Source of the DNA: JAWVZB01 sp033722375
GTDB lineage: Bacteria > Actinomycetota > Nitriliruptoria > Nitriliruptorales > Nitriliruptoraceae
Reading direction: 5' to 3'
Assembly (NCBI GenBank): GCA_033722375.1
Contig: JAWVZB010000017.1
Location: 1 to 36,398, forward strand
DNA: 36,398 nucleotides
Part shown: positions 23,705 through 31,937 of the stretch, piece after piece
Layout: the number at the start of each line of letters is the position of its first letter
How positions within the stretch are numbered: position 1 is the stretch's first letter
Notes under the pieces: generated by a model
What the model was told of the DNA's origin: nothing
What the model saw: the letters and a program-made list of their open reading frames with translations, nothing else
Database searches by the model: none
Position numbers and translations under genes: made by a program

Positions 23705-25338
23705 GAGCTGCCTCCTCGGGAGCGGACGTTGTTCGGCTGGTAGGTCAGAAGGACCACCGTGCCCCCGCCGCGGCGGTCACGGATGGTGAGTTGCGCCCCG
23801 AGCCGCTCGGCGCGGGCACGCATCGCCCGGAGCCCGACCCCGTCGGGGCGCGCCTGGTCGGGGATGCCCCGGCCGTCGTCCTCGACGATGAGCGACAGCA
23901 GATCGCCTTCGGCTTCGAGCGTGACCAGGACGGTGCGGGCCTGGGAGTGGCGGACGGCGTTGGAGGTCGCTTCCTGGGCGATGCGGATGATCTCGTCCTC
24001 GTCGGCCGGGTCGAGCTCTGGGGTTCCGACCGCTTCGAAGGACACCTCGGGGCCGCCCATCCCTCGGAGACCCTCGATGTGGTCGCGCAGGACGGCGACC
24101 ATGCCCTCGTCGGTGGCGGTGCTGCGGAGCCCGGTGATCGTCGAGCGCACGTCGTCCAGGGCGCGACCGGCGACGTCGGCGAGCCGACGACTCTCCTTCA
24201 TGACGATGCTCTCGTCGAGGTCAGCCCGCGAGAGGAGGTCGAGCTCCATGCGGATGTGGGCGAGTGACTGGGCCACTCCGTCATGGAGGTCGTGGGCGAT
24301 GCGGCGGCGGGCGGTGTCCACCGCCCGCGCCTGTGCCTTGCTGAAGAGCCGGGCGTTGTCGAGCGCCAACGCGGCCTCGTCTGCCAGGTCTTCGACCCGC
24401 CGGCAGGCGCGCTCTGCGTCGGCGCCTTGGGGGAGCGCGGCGACCAGCGCACCGGAGAGCCGGCCACGCACCCGCAGCGCAGCCACGATCCACCTGTCGT
24501 GGCTGCCGGCGACGGACCGGAGGGGAGGCGGAAGCTCCTCGTTCGCGACCACGCGGGCGACGCCGTCCCCGACGACGCCGGCGATGTCGCGCTCGGCCAG
24601 CGGGATGGCGTTGCGGCCCTGACCGTGCGCCCCGATGGGCCGGAGGATGCCGTACACCCCGGCGAAGAGGAACGACCGTGGGCTGTCGGTGCGTGACACG
24701 AGCTCGTCGAGGGTCGCCCGGCTCACCGAGCGCGGGTCGAGGCCCGCGGGCACGCGGTCCGCGATGCGGTTGAGCTCCTGGAGCACACGGTTCGTGTCCT
24801 CGAGCACCTCGCGGTCGGATCGTTCGGTGTCGGCCCGTTGCCTGGCGAGGCCGGAGGCCGCCGCAGTGATCGGATGCAGCGCCACGAGCCCGGCCAGCAC
24901 CCCGACGGTCAGCTCCCCGTCGGTGGCCAGGGGAATCAGGGTCGGCAGCTGGGCGACCGACAGCGCCCAGCTCAGCCCGGCCCCACGCAACGGCCCGAGC
25001 TGACGGCCGGCGTTGTAGGCGGCCACCACGCTGAGGGCGAGGAACGGGGTGAGGTCGGAGGAGTACGCGAGCAGCACGCCGGCGGATACCACCACGTCGA
25101 GGTAGGCCGCCGGCTTGGTCTCGCTGAACGGGGCGAGCGCCAAGCCGTACACGACGAGCGCGACCGCAACCGGGGCCGCGAGCACGTCGGATCCGAGCAT
25201 CCCCACCGCCACGGCGGCGATGACGGCCAACAGGCGTCCGAGGGCGATCGGCGACCGACTCGCGGCCACGATCCACCGTTCGGTGACGCGCACCCCGGAG
25301 GGGGGAGCCGCGGCTCCGCCCCGTTCCGCGCCGGCCAT
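23701..25338 (-). CDS. NarL-type sensor histidine kinase (GAF plus HisKA_3)
   Basis: 545 residues. Several hydrophobic segments (about 33-163) form a membrane domain, then a GAF-like region (about 205-330), then the phosphoacceptor helix RRRIAHDLHDGVAQSLAHIRMELDLL (His352) and a HATPase_c domain (Asn460 in EATSNAVRHS, DDGRGIPD, GVGLRAMRARAERLGAQL). I place the start at ATG 25338, where GAAGGTGA lies five bases upstream; the frame remains open far further but through intergenic and opposite-strand sequence. It forms an operon with the response regulator. The signal is unknown. Confidence 0.92.
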   Translation of the reverse strand: MAGAERGGAAAPPSGVRVTERWIVAASRSPIALGRLLAVIAAVAVGMLGSDVLAAPVAVALVVYGLALAPFSETKPAAYLDVVVSAGVLLAYSSDLTPFLALSVVAAYNAGRQLGPLRGAGLSWALSVAQLPTLIPLATDGELTVGVLAGLVALHPITAAASGLARQRADTERSDREVLEDTNRVLQELNRIADRVPAGLDPRSVSRATLDELVSRTDSPRSFLFAGVYGILRPIGAHGQGRNAIPLAERDIAGVVGDGVARVVANEELPPPLRSVAGSHDRWIVAALRVRGRLSGALVAALPQGADAERACRRVEDLADEAALALDNARLFSKAQARAVDTARRRIAHDLHDGVAQSLAHIRMELDLLSRADLDESIVMKESRRLADVAGRALDDVRSTITGLRSTATDEGMVAVLRDHIEGLRGMGGPEVSFEAVGTPELDPADEDEIIRIAQEATSNAVRHSQARTVLVTLEAEGDLLSLIVEDDGRGIPDQARPDGVGLRAMRARAERLGAQLTIRDRRGGGTVVLLTYQPNNVRSRGGSS

Positions 25339-25429
25339 GGTGGTCACCTTCGTTGCTCCACGTGCGAGACGCCGATGACGGGAGGGCGAGAACTCACGAT
25401 CGGCGGCTGCATTACCACGAAGCGTGCCC

Positions 25430-25458
25430 ATCCTAGGACCTTCGGACAAGGGTCCCAA
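25430..25458 (-). promoter_or_regulatory. Promoter of the kinase-regulator operon, TTGGGA-N17-TAGGAT
   Basis: On the minus strand -35 TTGGGA (25458-25453) and -10 TAGGAT (25435-25430) have a 17-bp spacer, placing the start about 85 bases ahead of the kinase ATG. Confidence 0.6.
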
Positions 25459-25474
25459 GCGGAGTCGGGACGGA

Positions 25475-25490
25475 TTGACTACTCCGTCAA
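25475..25490. promoter_or_regulatory. TTGAC-N6-GTCAA dyad in the kinase-scpA intergenic region
   Basis: A perfect five-base inverted repeat, TTGAC (25475-25479) and GTCAA (25486-25490), lies just upstream of the minus-strand kinase promoter. It may be an operator or a pair of back-to-back -35 elements. The rest of the 282-bp gap shows no gene. Confidence 0.35.
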
Positions 25491-25584
25491 CGCGGCTGTC
25501 ATGGTCCTTGCGTGCGGTCGGCGCACACCCGAGGATGCCGACGATGCGGCGACTGCCACCCTCGGAGTGGTGGTCTGCGCTGGC

Positions 25585-25590
25585 TACCCT
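25585..25590 (+). promoter_or_regulatory. Candidate -10 box TACCCT before scpA
   Basis: TACCCT ends 30 bp before the scpA ATG. No matching -35. It would start the scpA-cmk/der operon. Confidence 0.4.
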
Positions 25591-25620
25591 CGGGCCGTCT
25601 GCCGACGTCACGAGCGCCCT

Positions 25621-26439
25621 ATGAGCTACCAGGTCAACCTCGACGTGTTCGAGGGCCCCTTCGACCTGCTCTTGAAGCTGATCGCTCGCCGCAAGGTGGA
25701 CGTGACCGAGGTCGATCTGGCCGAGATCACGGCCGACTTCCTCGCCCACGTGGCCGACCTCGAGGATCTCGACCTCGAGACCGCCACCCGGTTCCTGGTC
25801 GTTGCCGCGACGCTCGTCGAGCTCAAGGCCGCGCGGCTGCTGCCGGCCGAGCAGCAGGAGGAGCTCGAGGACCTGCTCGGTGAGGCCCGGGACCTCCTGT
25901 ACGCCCGACTGCTCGAGTACCGGGCGTTCCGCGACGTGGCTGCCCTCTTCCAGCAGCGCCACGACCGATACGGGCGGTTCCAGGCCCGCAATGTCGGCCC
26001 TGACCCCCGGTTCCAGCGGCTCGTCCCCGACGCCCCCTTGGACATCGGGGTTGGGGACCTCGCGCGCGTCGCTGCGCGCGCGGTCGCGCCCGACGAGGAA
26101 CCACGCATCGACCTGGAGCACATCCGCCGGACCTACCTGAGCCTGCGCGAGGCCGCGACCCAGGTCCTCGGGCGACTGACCCCGGGCGACACCGCCAGCT
26201 TCGGCGCCCTCGCGGGCGGGCGGGACCGGGGCGACAGGGTCGTGTTGTTCCTCGCCGTCCTCGAGCTCTACAAGCTCGGACACCTCTCGTTGGAACAGGC
26301 CTCGTTCGACGCCCCGCTGCGGCTGACGCGCCGGGAGGGGGGCTCGGATCTCGACGTCGTCATGACCGATGACTACGGGGCGCCGACGAGTGGGGCAGAC
26401 AGCCGCGACGAGACCGTGCCGGCTGGGGAGGCGCACTGA
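25621..26439 (+). CDS. scpA: Segregation and condensation protein A (kleisin)
   Basis: 272 residues. It opens with YQVNLDVFEGPFDLLLKLIARRKVDVTEVDLAEIT, the strongly conserved ScpA N-terminal SMC-neck-binding region, followed by ETATRFLVVAATLVELKAARLLP. The C-terminal winged helix that binds the SMC head is GDRVVLFLAVLELYKLGHLSLEQASFDAPLRLTR. A long acidic C-terminal tail is present. ScpA bridges the SMC heads in the condensin complex that organises the chromosome origin. The start is ATG 25621; the open frame extends upstream only through intergenic and antisense sequence. The stop and the scpB ATG share one base (TGATG). Confidence 0.96.
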   Translation: MSYQVNLDVFEGPFDLLLKLIARRKVDVTEVDLAEITADFLAHVADLEDLDLETATRFLVVAATLVELKAARLLPAEQQEELEDLLGEARDLLYARLLEYRAFRDVAALFQQRHDRYGRFQARNVGPDPRFQRLVPDAPLDIGVGDLARVAARAVAPDEEPRIDLEHIRRTYLSLREAATQVLGRLTPGDTASFGALAGGRDRGDRVVLFLAVLELYKLGHLSLEQASFDAPLRLTRREGGSDLDVVMTDDYGAPTSGADSRDETVPAGEAH

Positions 26440-27278
26440 TGTCCGACACGACACGGGATGACACGGCCCACCTCCAGCCGGGGCTCGAGGCGCTGCTGTT
26501 CACCGCCGAGGCACCGTTGACGGTCCTCGAGCTCGCCGAGTTCCTCGATGCCCCGTCCGAGGAGGTCGAGACGGCCCTGGGGGAGCTCGCCGCCGCGTAC
26601 GAGCGCGACGAGCGGGGGCTGGCCGTGCGTGAGGCCGGTGGCGGCTGGCGGATGTACACCGCCCCGCGGGCGTACGACGTCGTCGAGCGCTACGTGCTGT
26701 CGGGGCGGACGGGGCGGCTGTCCCAGGCAGCCCTCGAGACGCTGGCCGTGATCGCCTACAAGCAGCCGATCACTCGGCAGGACATCGGCGACATCCGGGG
26801 CGTGAACGCGGATGCGGCCGTCCGCACGCTCGTGCAGCGGGGCTTCGCCGAGGAGGTGGGGCGGGCCGAGGGCCCGGGTCAGGCGATCCTGTACGGGACC
26901 ACTACGCGCTTCCTCGAGGAGCTCGGGTTGTCGAGCGTCGACGAGCTGCCACCGCTGACCGACTTCCTGGCCGAGGACACCCCCGACGAGCCGGCACTGG
27001 ACGAGCTGGCGGCGGTCCGCAAGCGACTGGCGGCCGGTGGAGACCTGTCGGGCGATGATGCCGAGGACGAGCCAGGGCCTCGCGAGGTGCGGCGCGAGCA
27101 GGAGCGCGAGATGGACGAGCTGACGGCATCGCTCGAGGAGGCCACCCGGTCCGCGATGGCACAGCTCCGCGAGGCGGTCGCAGCGACCGAGGAGCCTGAC
27201 GACAGCGAGGACGACGACGGCGCCCAGGCGGACAGCGACGGAGCAGGCTCCGGCGACGACCAGCCCGAGGGGGCCTGA
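26439..27278 (+). CDS. scpB: Segregation and condensation protein B
   Basis: 279 residues. Two winged-helix domains are recognised by GLEALLFTAEAPLTVLELAEFL and LSQAALETLAVIAYKQPITRQDIGDIRGVNADAAVRTLVQRGFAEEVG, with RFLEELGLSSVDELPPL following. ScpB dimers bind ScpA within the SMC complex. The last 90 residues or so are highly acidic and low-complexity (DDAEDEPGPREVRREQEREMDEL, DDSEDDDGAQADSDGAGSGDD), longer than in many homologues. The next gene follows two bases after the stop. Confidence 0.95.
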   Translation: MSDTTRDDTAHLQPGLEALLFTAEAPLTVLELAEFLDAPSEEVETALGELAAAYERDERGLAVREAGGGWRMYTAPRAYDVVERYVLSGRTGRLSQAALETLAVIAYKQPITRQDIGDIRGVNADAAVRTLVQRGFAEEVGRAEGPGQAILYGTTTRFLEELGLSSVDELPPLTDFLAEDTPDEPALDELAAVRKRLAAGGDLSGDDAEDEPGPREVRREQEREMDELTASLEEATRSAMAQLREAVAATEEPDDSEDDDGAQADSDGAGSGDDQPEGA

Positions 27279-27280
27279 CC

Positions 27281-28087
27281 GTGGCCGAGGAGCGTCTCCA
27301 GAAGATCTTGTCCGCGGCCGGGGTGGCGTCCCGGCGTGCGTCCGAGGAGCTGATCGCCGCGGGTCGGGTGACGGTGGACGGCGAGGTCGCCGAGCTCGGA
27401 CGGAAAGCGGATCCGACCACGGCGGAGATCCGCGTCGACGGCGAGCGTGTCAACGTCCACCCGGACCGCACCTACGTCATGCTGAACAAGCCTCGGGGCG
27501 TCGTGACGACGATGGACGACCCGCACAACCGCCCCACCGTGGGGCAGTTCGTCGACGTCCCGCAGCGGCTGTTCCCGGTGGGGCGCCTCGACATGGACAC
27601 CGAGGGATTGCTGCTGCTCACCAACGACGGCGAGCTGACCCACAAGCTGACCCACCCGTCCTACGGCGTGGAGCGTCACTACCTCGCGCTCGTCCGCGGC
27701 AAGGTGCAGCGCCACGTCCTGACCGAGCTGGCCGAGGGCCCGGTGCTCGAGGACGGTCCCACGAACCCGGTCTCGGTGGAGCTCGTCGAAGAATCCGACG
27801 GTCACAGTCTCGTCAGTGTGGTGCTGGCCGAGGGCCGCAACCGGGAGGTTCGGCGCATGTTCGACGCGGTCGGCCTCGGCCTCGAACGGCTCGCGCGCGT
27901 CGCCTACGGCCCCATCGAGCTGGGTGAGCTCCGGCAGGGCCGCTGGCGCCACCTCACCCAGATCGAGATCGGCAAGCTCCACGAGGTCGTCGAGGGCGGC
28001 GACCCCGACCCCGACGACCCACGGAGAGCGAGCCGCGAGGAGCGGGCCCGCCGCGGGGGAGCCTCGGGTCATGGAGGTGGGGCATGA
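27281..28087 (+). CDS. rluB: 23S rRNA pseudouridine synthase RluB family
   Basis: 268 residues: an N-terminal S4 domain (ERLQKILSAAGVASRRASEELIAAGRVTVDGEVAELG) and the RsuA/RluB catalytic domain with VMLNKPRGVVTTMDDP and the active-site motif FPVGRLDMDTEGLLLLTNDG (Asp104), then RNREVRRMFDAVG. It isomerises a uridine in the 23S peptidyl-transferase region in characterised relatives. The C-terminal 25 residues are charged and glycine-rich. The GTG start lies two bases after the scpB stop; its stop overlaps aroH (ATGA). The scpAB-rluB order is conserved in actinobacteria. Confidence 0.95.
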   Translation: MAEERLQKILSAAGVASRRASEELIAAGRVTVDGEVAELGRKADPTTAEIRVDGERVNVHPDRTYVMLNKPRGVVTTMDDPHNRPTVGQFVDVPQRLFPVGRLDMDTEGLLLLTNDGELTHKLTHPSYGVERHYLALVRGKVQRHVLTELAEGPVLEDGPTNPVSVELVEESDGHSLVSVVLAEGRNREVRRMFDAVGLGLERLARVAYGPIELGELRQGRWRHLTQIEIGKLHEVVEGGDPDPDDPRRASREERARRGGASGHGGGA

Positions 28088-28452
28088 GCGCCCGCGTGCG
28101 CGCCATCCGCGGGGCCACGACCCTCGACCGGGACGAGCGTGACCACCTGATCGAGCGGACCCAGGAGCTCATGGCGGCCCTCTTCGAGCGCAACGCGCTC
28201 GCCGAGGACGATCTGATCAGCATCGTCTTCACCGCGACGGACGACCTGAGCTGCGCGTTCCCGGCCGAGGCGGCCCGGGAGGCCGGCATCACCCACGTCC
28301 CGCTGCTGTGCGCCCGGGAGCTCGAGATCGACGGCGGGATCCCGCGCTGCATCCGGATCCTCGTCCATGCCTACACCGACCGCGCCCCGCGCGAGCTGCG
28401 CCACCCCTACCTCCACGACGCCCGCCAGCTCCGGACCGACCTCCCCGAATGA
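28084..28452 (+). CDS. aroH: Chorismate mutase, AroH type
   Basis: 122 residues, the size of the Bacillus AroH class. Signature segments are VRAIRGATTLDRDERDHLIERTQELM, EDDLISIVFTATDDLSCAFPAEAAREAG, VPLLCARELEI and CIRILVHAYTDRA, containing the catalytic arginines. It converts chorismate to prephenate toward phenylalanine and tyrosine. Start and stop both lie in ATGA overlaps, with rluB before and aroA after, so it is fully embedded in a translationally coupled operon. Pairing with aroA makes shikimate-pathway sense. Confidence 0.93.
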   Translation: MSARVRAIRGATTLDRDERDHLIERTQELMAALFERNALAEDDLISIVFTATDDLSCAFPAEAAREAGITHVPLLCARELEIDGGIPRCIRILVHAYTDRAPRELRHPYLHDARQLRTDLPE

Positions 28453-29801
28453 GCCGCCCCGACCGCCCCGCCCCACCGACCGCGCCGGACCGCGTGCGGG
28501 TCCACCCGGCCGCACTGTCCGGGACGGTCGCCGTGCCGGGGGACAAGTCCGTGAGTCATCGATCGCTGATCGTCGGGGCGCTCGTCGGTGAGGCCGTCGA
28601 GGTCAGCGGGGTGGCCGACAGCGGCGACGTGCGCTCGACCGCCCGGGCCCTGACCGGGCTCGGGGTCACGGTCGACCTCGCGCCGGTCGACGGCCGGCTG
28701 GCGGGAACCGTCACTGGGCCGGTGCGCGAGCCCGCCACGATCCTCGACTGCGGGAACTCCGGAACGGCACTGCGACTGCTGGCCGGCGTCGTGGCCGGGA
28801 TCGACGGGCTGTCGGTGCTGACCGGTGACGAGTCGCTCGTGCAGCGCCCCGTTGACCGGGTCGCCGAGCCGCTGCGACAGATGGGTGCCAGCGTCGACGC
28901 GCGGGGTGATGGTCGGGTGCCCCCGCTCGTGATCCGGGGTGGTCAGCTGCATGGGATCCGGTACGAGCAGCCGATCGCGAGCGCGCAGGTCAAGTCGTGC
29001 CTGCTGCTCGCCGGACTGGCTGCCTCCGGCGCCACGACCGTGGTCTCGCCGTACCCGAGTCGCGACCACACCGAACGGATGCTGCGCCACCTCGGTGCCA
29101 CTGTGCACAACGGCGTGACCGCCGACGGGCGTGACGGCGTCGAGATCGAGCCCGGGTCCCTGCGTCCTGCACCGCTGCAGGTCCCGCGCGATCCCTCGAG
29201 CGCCGCGTTCTGGCACGTCGCGGGGGTGGTCGGGGGAAGCGGGCCGGTCGTCACGCCCGGTGTGTCGGCCAACCCCACCCGCACCGGTGCGCTCCGCTTC
29301 CTCGAGGAACTCGGCGCCGAGGTCAACTACCACGACGAGCGCACCGACGCCGGCGAGCCGGTCGCCGACGTGACCGTTGCCCCCTCCGAGCTCGGGGGAG
29401 GGCGTCTGGCGGGGCGGCTCGTCGTGGACGCGATCGACGAGCTCCCGATCCTCGCGCTGGCCGGTGCGCTGAGCAGCGACGGCATCGAGGTCGCCGACGC
29501 CGCGGAGCTGCGCGTCAAGGAGTCCGACCGCATCGCGACGCTCGGCGCGATCTTCGACGCCCTGGGCATGGACCTCGAGGAGCGCCCCGACGGCTTCGTG
29601 GTTCCCGGGGGCCAGCGCCCCGCCGGGGGCGTGGTCGACGCCGCGGGTGACCACCGCATCGCGATGACGGCGGCGATCGCCGGGTGCCTCGCTCGCGCAC
29701 CCGTCGAGATCTCGGGCTTCGCGAGCGTGACGACGTCCTACCCCGGGTTCCTGGACGATCTGGCGCGCCTCGGTGGACGCGCCGAGGTGTTGGCGTCATG
29801 A
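28449..29801 (+). CDS. aroA: 3-phosphoshikimate 1-carboxyvinyltransferase (EPSP synthase)
   Basis: 450 residues; joins shikimate-3-phosphate and phosphoenolpyruvate. Motifs in order: VPGDKSVSHRSLIVGAL (Lys33), LDCGNSGTALRLLAG (102-112), ASAQVKSCLLLAGL, SRDHTERMLRHLG, VDAIDELPILALAGA, ELRVKESDRIA and AAGDHRIAMTAAIAG. All catalytic segments are intact. The first 15 residues are proline- and arginine-rich and non-conserved. The start (ATG 28449) overlaps the aroH stop and the stop overlaps the cmk/der start, both as ATGA. Confidence 0.96.
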   Translation: MSRPDRPAPPTAPDRVRVHPAALSGTVAVPGDKSVSHRSLIVGALVGEAVEVSGVADSGDVRSTARALTGLGVTVDLAPVDGRLAGTVTGPVREPATILDCGNSGTALRLLAGVVAGIDGLSVLTGDESLVQRPVDRVAEPLRQMGASVDARGDGRVPPLVIRGGQLHGIRYEQPIASAQVKSCLLLAGLAASGATTVVSPYPSRDHTERMLRHLGATVHNGVTADGRDGVEIEPGSLRPAPLQVPRDPSSAAFWHVAGVVGGSGPVVTPGVSANPTRTGALRFLEELGAEVNYHDERTDAGEPVADVTVAPSELGGGRLAGRLVVDAIDELPILALAGALSSDGIEVADAAELRVKESDRIATLGAIFDALGMDLEERPDGFVVPGGQRPAGGVVDAAGDHRIAMTAAIAGCLARAPVEISGFASVTTSYPGFLDDLARLGGRAEVLAS

Positions 29802-31777
29802 CCGCCCGGCCACCGCTCGTCGCGATCGACGGCCCCGCCGGCTCGGGGAAGTCGACCGTCGCTGCCGGGGTGGCGGCCCGCCTCGGCGTGCCCCACCACG
29901 ACACGGGTGCGCTGTACCGCGCGGCGACCCTGGCGTGCCTGCGAGCCGGTGTGGACCTCGAGGACGGCGCAGCGTGTCGCGCCGTCGCGGAGCAGGCCCA
30001 GATCGACCGGCGCGACGGCCGCACCTGGCTGGAGGGGGACGACGTGGAGGCCGAGATCCGCGGGGACGAGGTCACCGCCGCGGTGTCGACGGTCGCTGCC
30101 CACCCCGAGGTCCGCAAGGCGCTCGAGCCGCTCCAGCGCGAGATGGCGGACCGCGTCGGTGGGGTGATGGAGGGGCGCGACATCGGGACCGTGGTGCTCC
30201 CGCATGCGGACGTGAAGATCTTCCTCACCGCCAGCGTCGACGAGCGCGCGCGGAGGCGTGCGGAGCAGCTCGGCATCGCGGACCACACCGAGCTGATAGA
30301 GGACATCCAGCGACGGGACCGCCTCGATGCGACGCGCGCGACGAGCCCGCTCCGAGAGGCCGAGGACGCGGTCCGGATCGACACCACCGAGATGTCGCTC
30401 GACGAGGTCATCGACGAGGTCGTCCACCAGGTCGAGCGGCCCCGGGTGGCCACCGATCCGCTGTCCGCCCGCCGGGCACTGCCACGGGTGGCCGTGGTCG
30501 GGCGTCCCAACGTCGGCAAGTCGACGCTCGTGAACCGCATCCTCGGTGCCCGGATCGCGATCGTCGAGGAGAAGCCGGGGGTGACCCGGGACCGCACGGA
30601 ACACCTCGCGGAGTGGGCGGGGCGGACGTTCGTGCTCGTCGACACCGGGGGATGGGAGCACGGTGCGACCGGGCTCGCCGCCCGCATCGTCGAGCAGGCC
30701 GAGGCCGCTGCGGCCACCGCCGATCTCGTGCTGTTCGTGGTCGATGCCACCGTGGGCATCCAGGAGAACGACGAGCGCTACGCGCGCTCGCTGCGGCGCG
30801 CGGAGGTGCCGGTGGTCCTCGTCGCCAACAAGGTGGACTCACCTCGCCACGAGCCGGCGATCCACGAGCTGCATGGGCTCGGTCTGGGCGAGCCCCACCC
30901 GGTGTCGGCTCGGCACGGGCGGGGGACCGGCGACCTGCTCGACGTGGTGATCGGCGAGCTGCCTCCCGTGGCCGACGAGGTCGCGGACGCGGCCGCCATG
31001 CCGGGCATCCCGCGCGTGGCGATCGTGGGCAAGCCCAACGTGGGGAAATCGTCGCTGTACAACCGGCTCCTCGGGGAGGAGCGGGCGATCGTCCATGCCG
31101 AGCCCCACACGACCCGGGATGCCGTCGACAGCGTGGTCACGCTGGACGGTGCCCCGTGGGTGTTCGTGGACACCGCCGGGCTCCGCCGCCACTACCGGCG
31201 GGGCGAGGACACCGAGCTCTACAGCGTCGACCGCACCCGGCGCGCGGTCGAAGACGCCGACCTGGCCCTGTTCGTCGTGGATGCGTCGCAGCCGGTCAGT
31301 GAGCAGGACCAGCGGCTGGCGGCGATGATCCGCGATTCTGGTCGGGGGGTGGTGCTGGTCCTCAACAAGTGGGATCTGGTCGACGAGGACCGGCGCTACG
31401 ACCTCGAGCGCGAGCTCGACCGGCTGCTCGGCTTCGCCCGCTGGGTGCCTCGCGTCAACGTGTCGGCCCTGACAGGGAGGGGGATCCGGCGTCTCCCGGG
31501 ACAGCTCGCGGAGGTCTGGGACGCATACCGCACGCGGATCCCGACGCGCGAGCTGAACGAGGTGCTGCGGGAGGCGGTCGAGCGGTCGGCGCCGCCGCCG
31601 ACGACCCGTGACCGCACGCTGCGCCTGCGATACATGACCCAGCCCGAGGTCGCGCCCCCACTGTTCGTCGTGTTCGCGAACGGCCCCATCCCGGCGGCCT
31701 ACCGGCGCTACCTCGAGCGGTTCCTCCGCGAGCGGTACGGGTTCCCCGGCGTCCCGCTGCGGATCGAGGACCGGTGA
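29798..31777 (+). CDS. cmk-der: Cytidylate kinase-GTPase Der fusion
   Basis: 659 residues with two enzymes in one frame. Residues 1-215 are (d)CMP kinase: P-loop GPAGSGKST (12-20), HHDTGALYRAATLA, MEGRDIGTVVLPHADVKIFL, and RRRAEQLG. Residues 228-659 are the ribosome-assembly GTPase Der: first G domain GRPNVGKST (235-243), VDTGGWE, NKVD; second GKPNVGKSS (411-419), VDTAGLR, NKWD; C-terminal KH-like domain ending FPGVPLRIEDR. The junction (RPRVATDPLSARRALPR) is short and shows no stop or frameshift. Separate adjacent cmk and der genes are the mycobacterial state; fusion occurs in some other actinobacteria. Its ATG overlaps the aroA stop. Confidence 0.96.
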   Translation: MTARPPLVAIDGPAGSGKSTVAAGVAARLGVPHHDTGALYRAATLACLRAGVDLEDGAACRAVAEQAQIDRRDGRTWLEGDDVEAEIRGDEVTAAVSTVAAHPEVRKALEPLQREMADRVGGVMEGRDIGTVVLPHADVKIFLTASVDERARRRAEQLGIADHTELIEDIQRRDRLDATRATSPLREAEDAVRIDTTEMSLDEVIDEVVHQVERPRVATDPLSARRALPRVAVVGRPNVGKSTLVNRILGARIAIVEEKPGVTRDRTEHLAEWAGRTFVLVDTGGWEHGATGLAARIVEQAEAAAATADLVLFVVDATVGIQENDERYARSLRRAEVPVVLVANKVDSPRHEPAIHELHGLGLGEPHPVSARHGRGTGDLLDVVIGELPPVADEVADAAAMPGIPRVAIVGKPNVGKSSLYNRLLGEERAIVHAEPHTTRDAVDSVVTLDGAPWVFVDTAGLRRHYRRGEDTELYSVDRTRRAVEDADLALFVVDASQPVSEQDQRLAAMIRDSGRGVVLVLNKWDLVDEDRRYDLERELDRLLGFARWVPRVNVSALTGRGIRRLPGQLAEVWDAYRTRIPTRELNEVLREAVERSAPPPTTRDRTLRLRYMTQPEVAPPLFVVFANGPIPAAYRRYLERFLRERYGFPGVPLRIEDR

Positions 31778-31783
31778 TGAGCG

Positions 31784-31814
31784 TTGGAACCAGATCGGTG
31801 CCGTCGGGTACCGT
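31784..31814 (+). promoter_or_regulatory. Possible tRNA-Pro promoter TTGGAA-N19-TACCGT
   Basis: TTGGAA (31784-31789) and TACCGT (31809-31814) have a rather long 19-bp spacer; the start would fall about 20 bases ahead of the tRNA 5' end. Confidence 0.4.
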
Positions 31815-31842
31815 GCGCCGCCGGGCCGCGACGCCGGCTCGA

Positions 31843-31919
31843 CGGGCTGTGGCGCAGTCAGGTAGCGCACTCGTCTGGGGGGCGAGGGGTCGCCGGTTCA
31901 AGTCCGGCCAGCCCGACCA
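31843..31919 (+). tRNA. tRNA-Pro, anticodon GGG
   Basis: 77 nt including an encoded CCA (31917-31919). Acceptor arms CGGGCTG (31843-31849) and CAGCCCG (31909-31915) pair perfectly. The anticodon stem CTCGT/GCGAG (31870-31874 with 31882-31886) holds loop CTGGGGG, with anticodon GGG at 31877-31879. The T arm GCCGGTTCAAGTCCGGC is standard. It lies between the cmk/der gene and the phosphatidyltransferase gene. No integrase or duplicated attachment fragment accompanies it. Confidence 0.95.
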
Positions 31920-31937
31920 CAACTGCACGGAGCGGTG

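Noticed and set aside
31843..31919. tRNA-Pro as an integration site
   Set aside because: No repeated tRNA 3' fragment or integrase is seen; flanking genes are conserved chromosomal genes.
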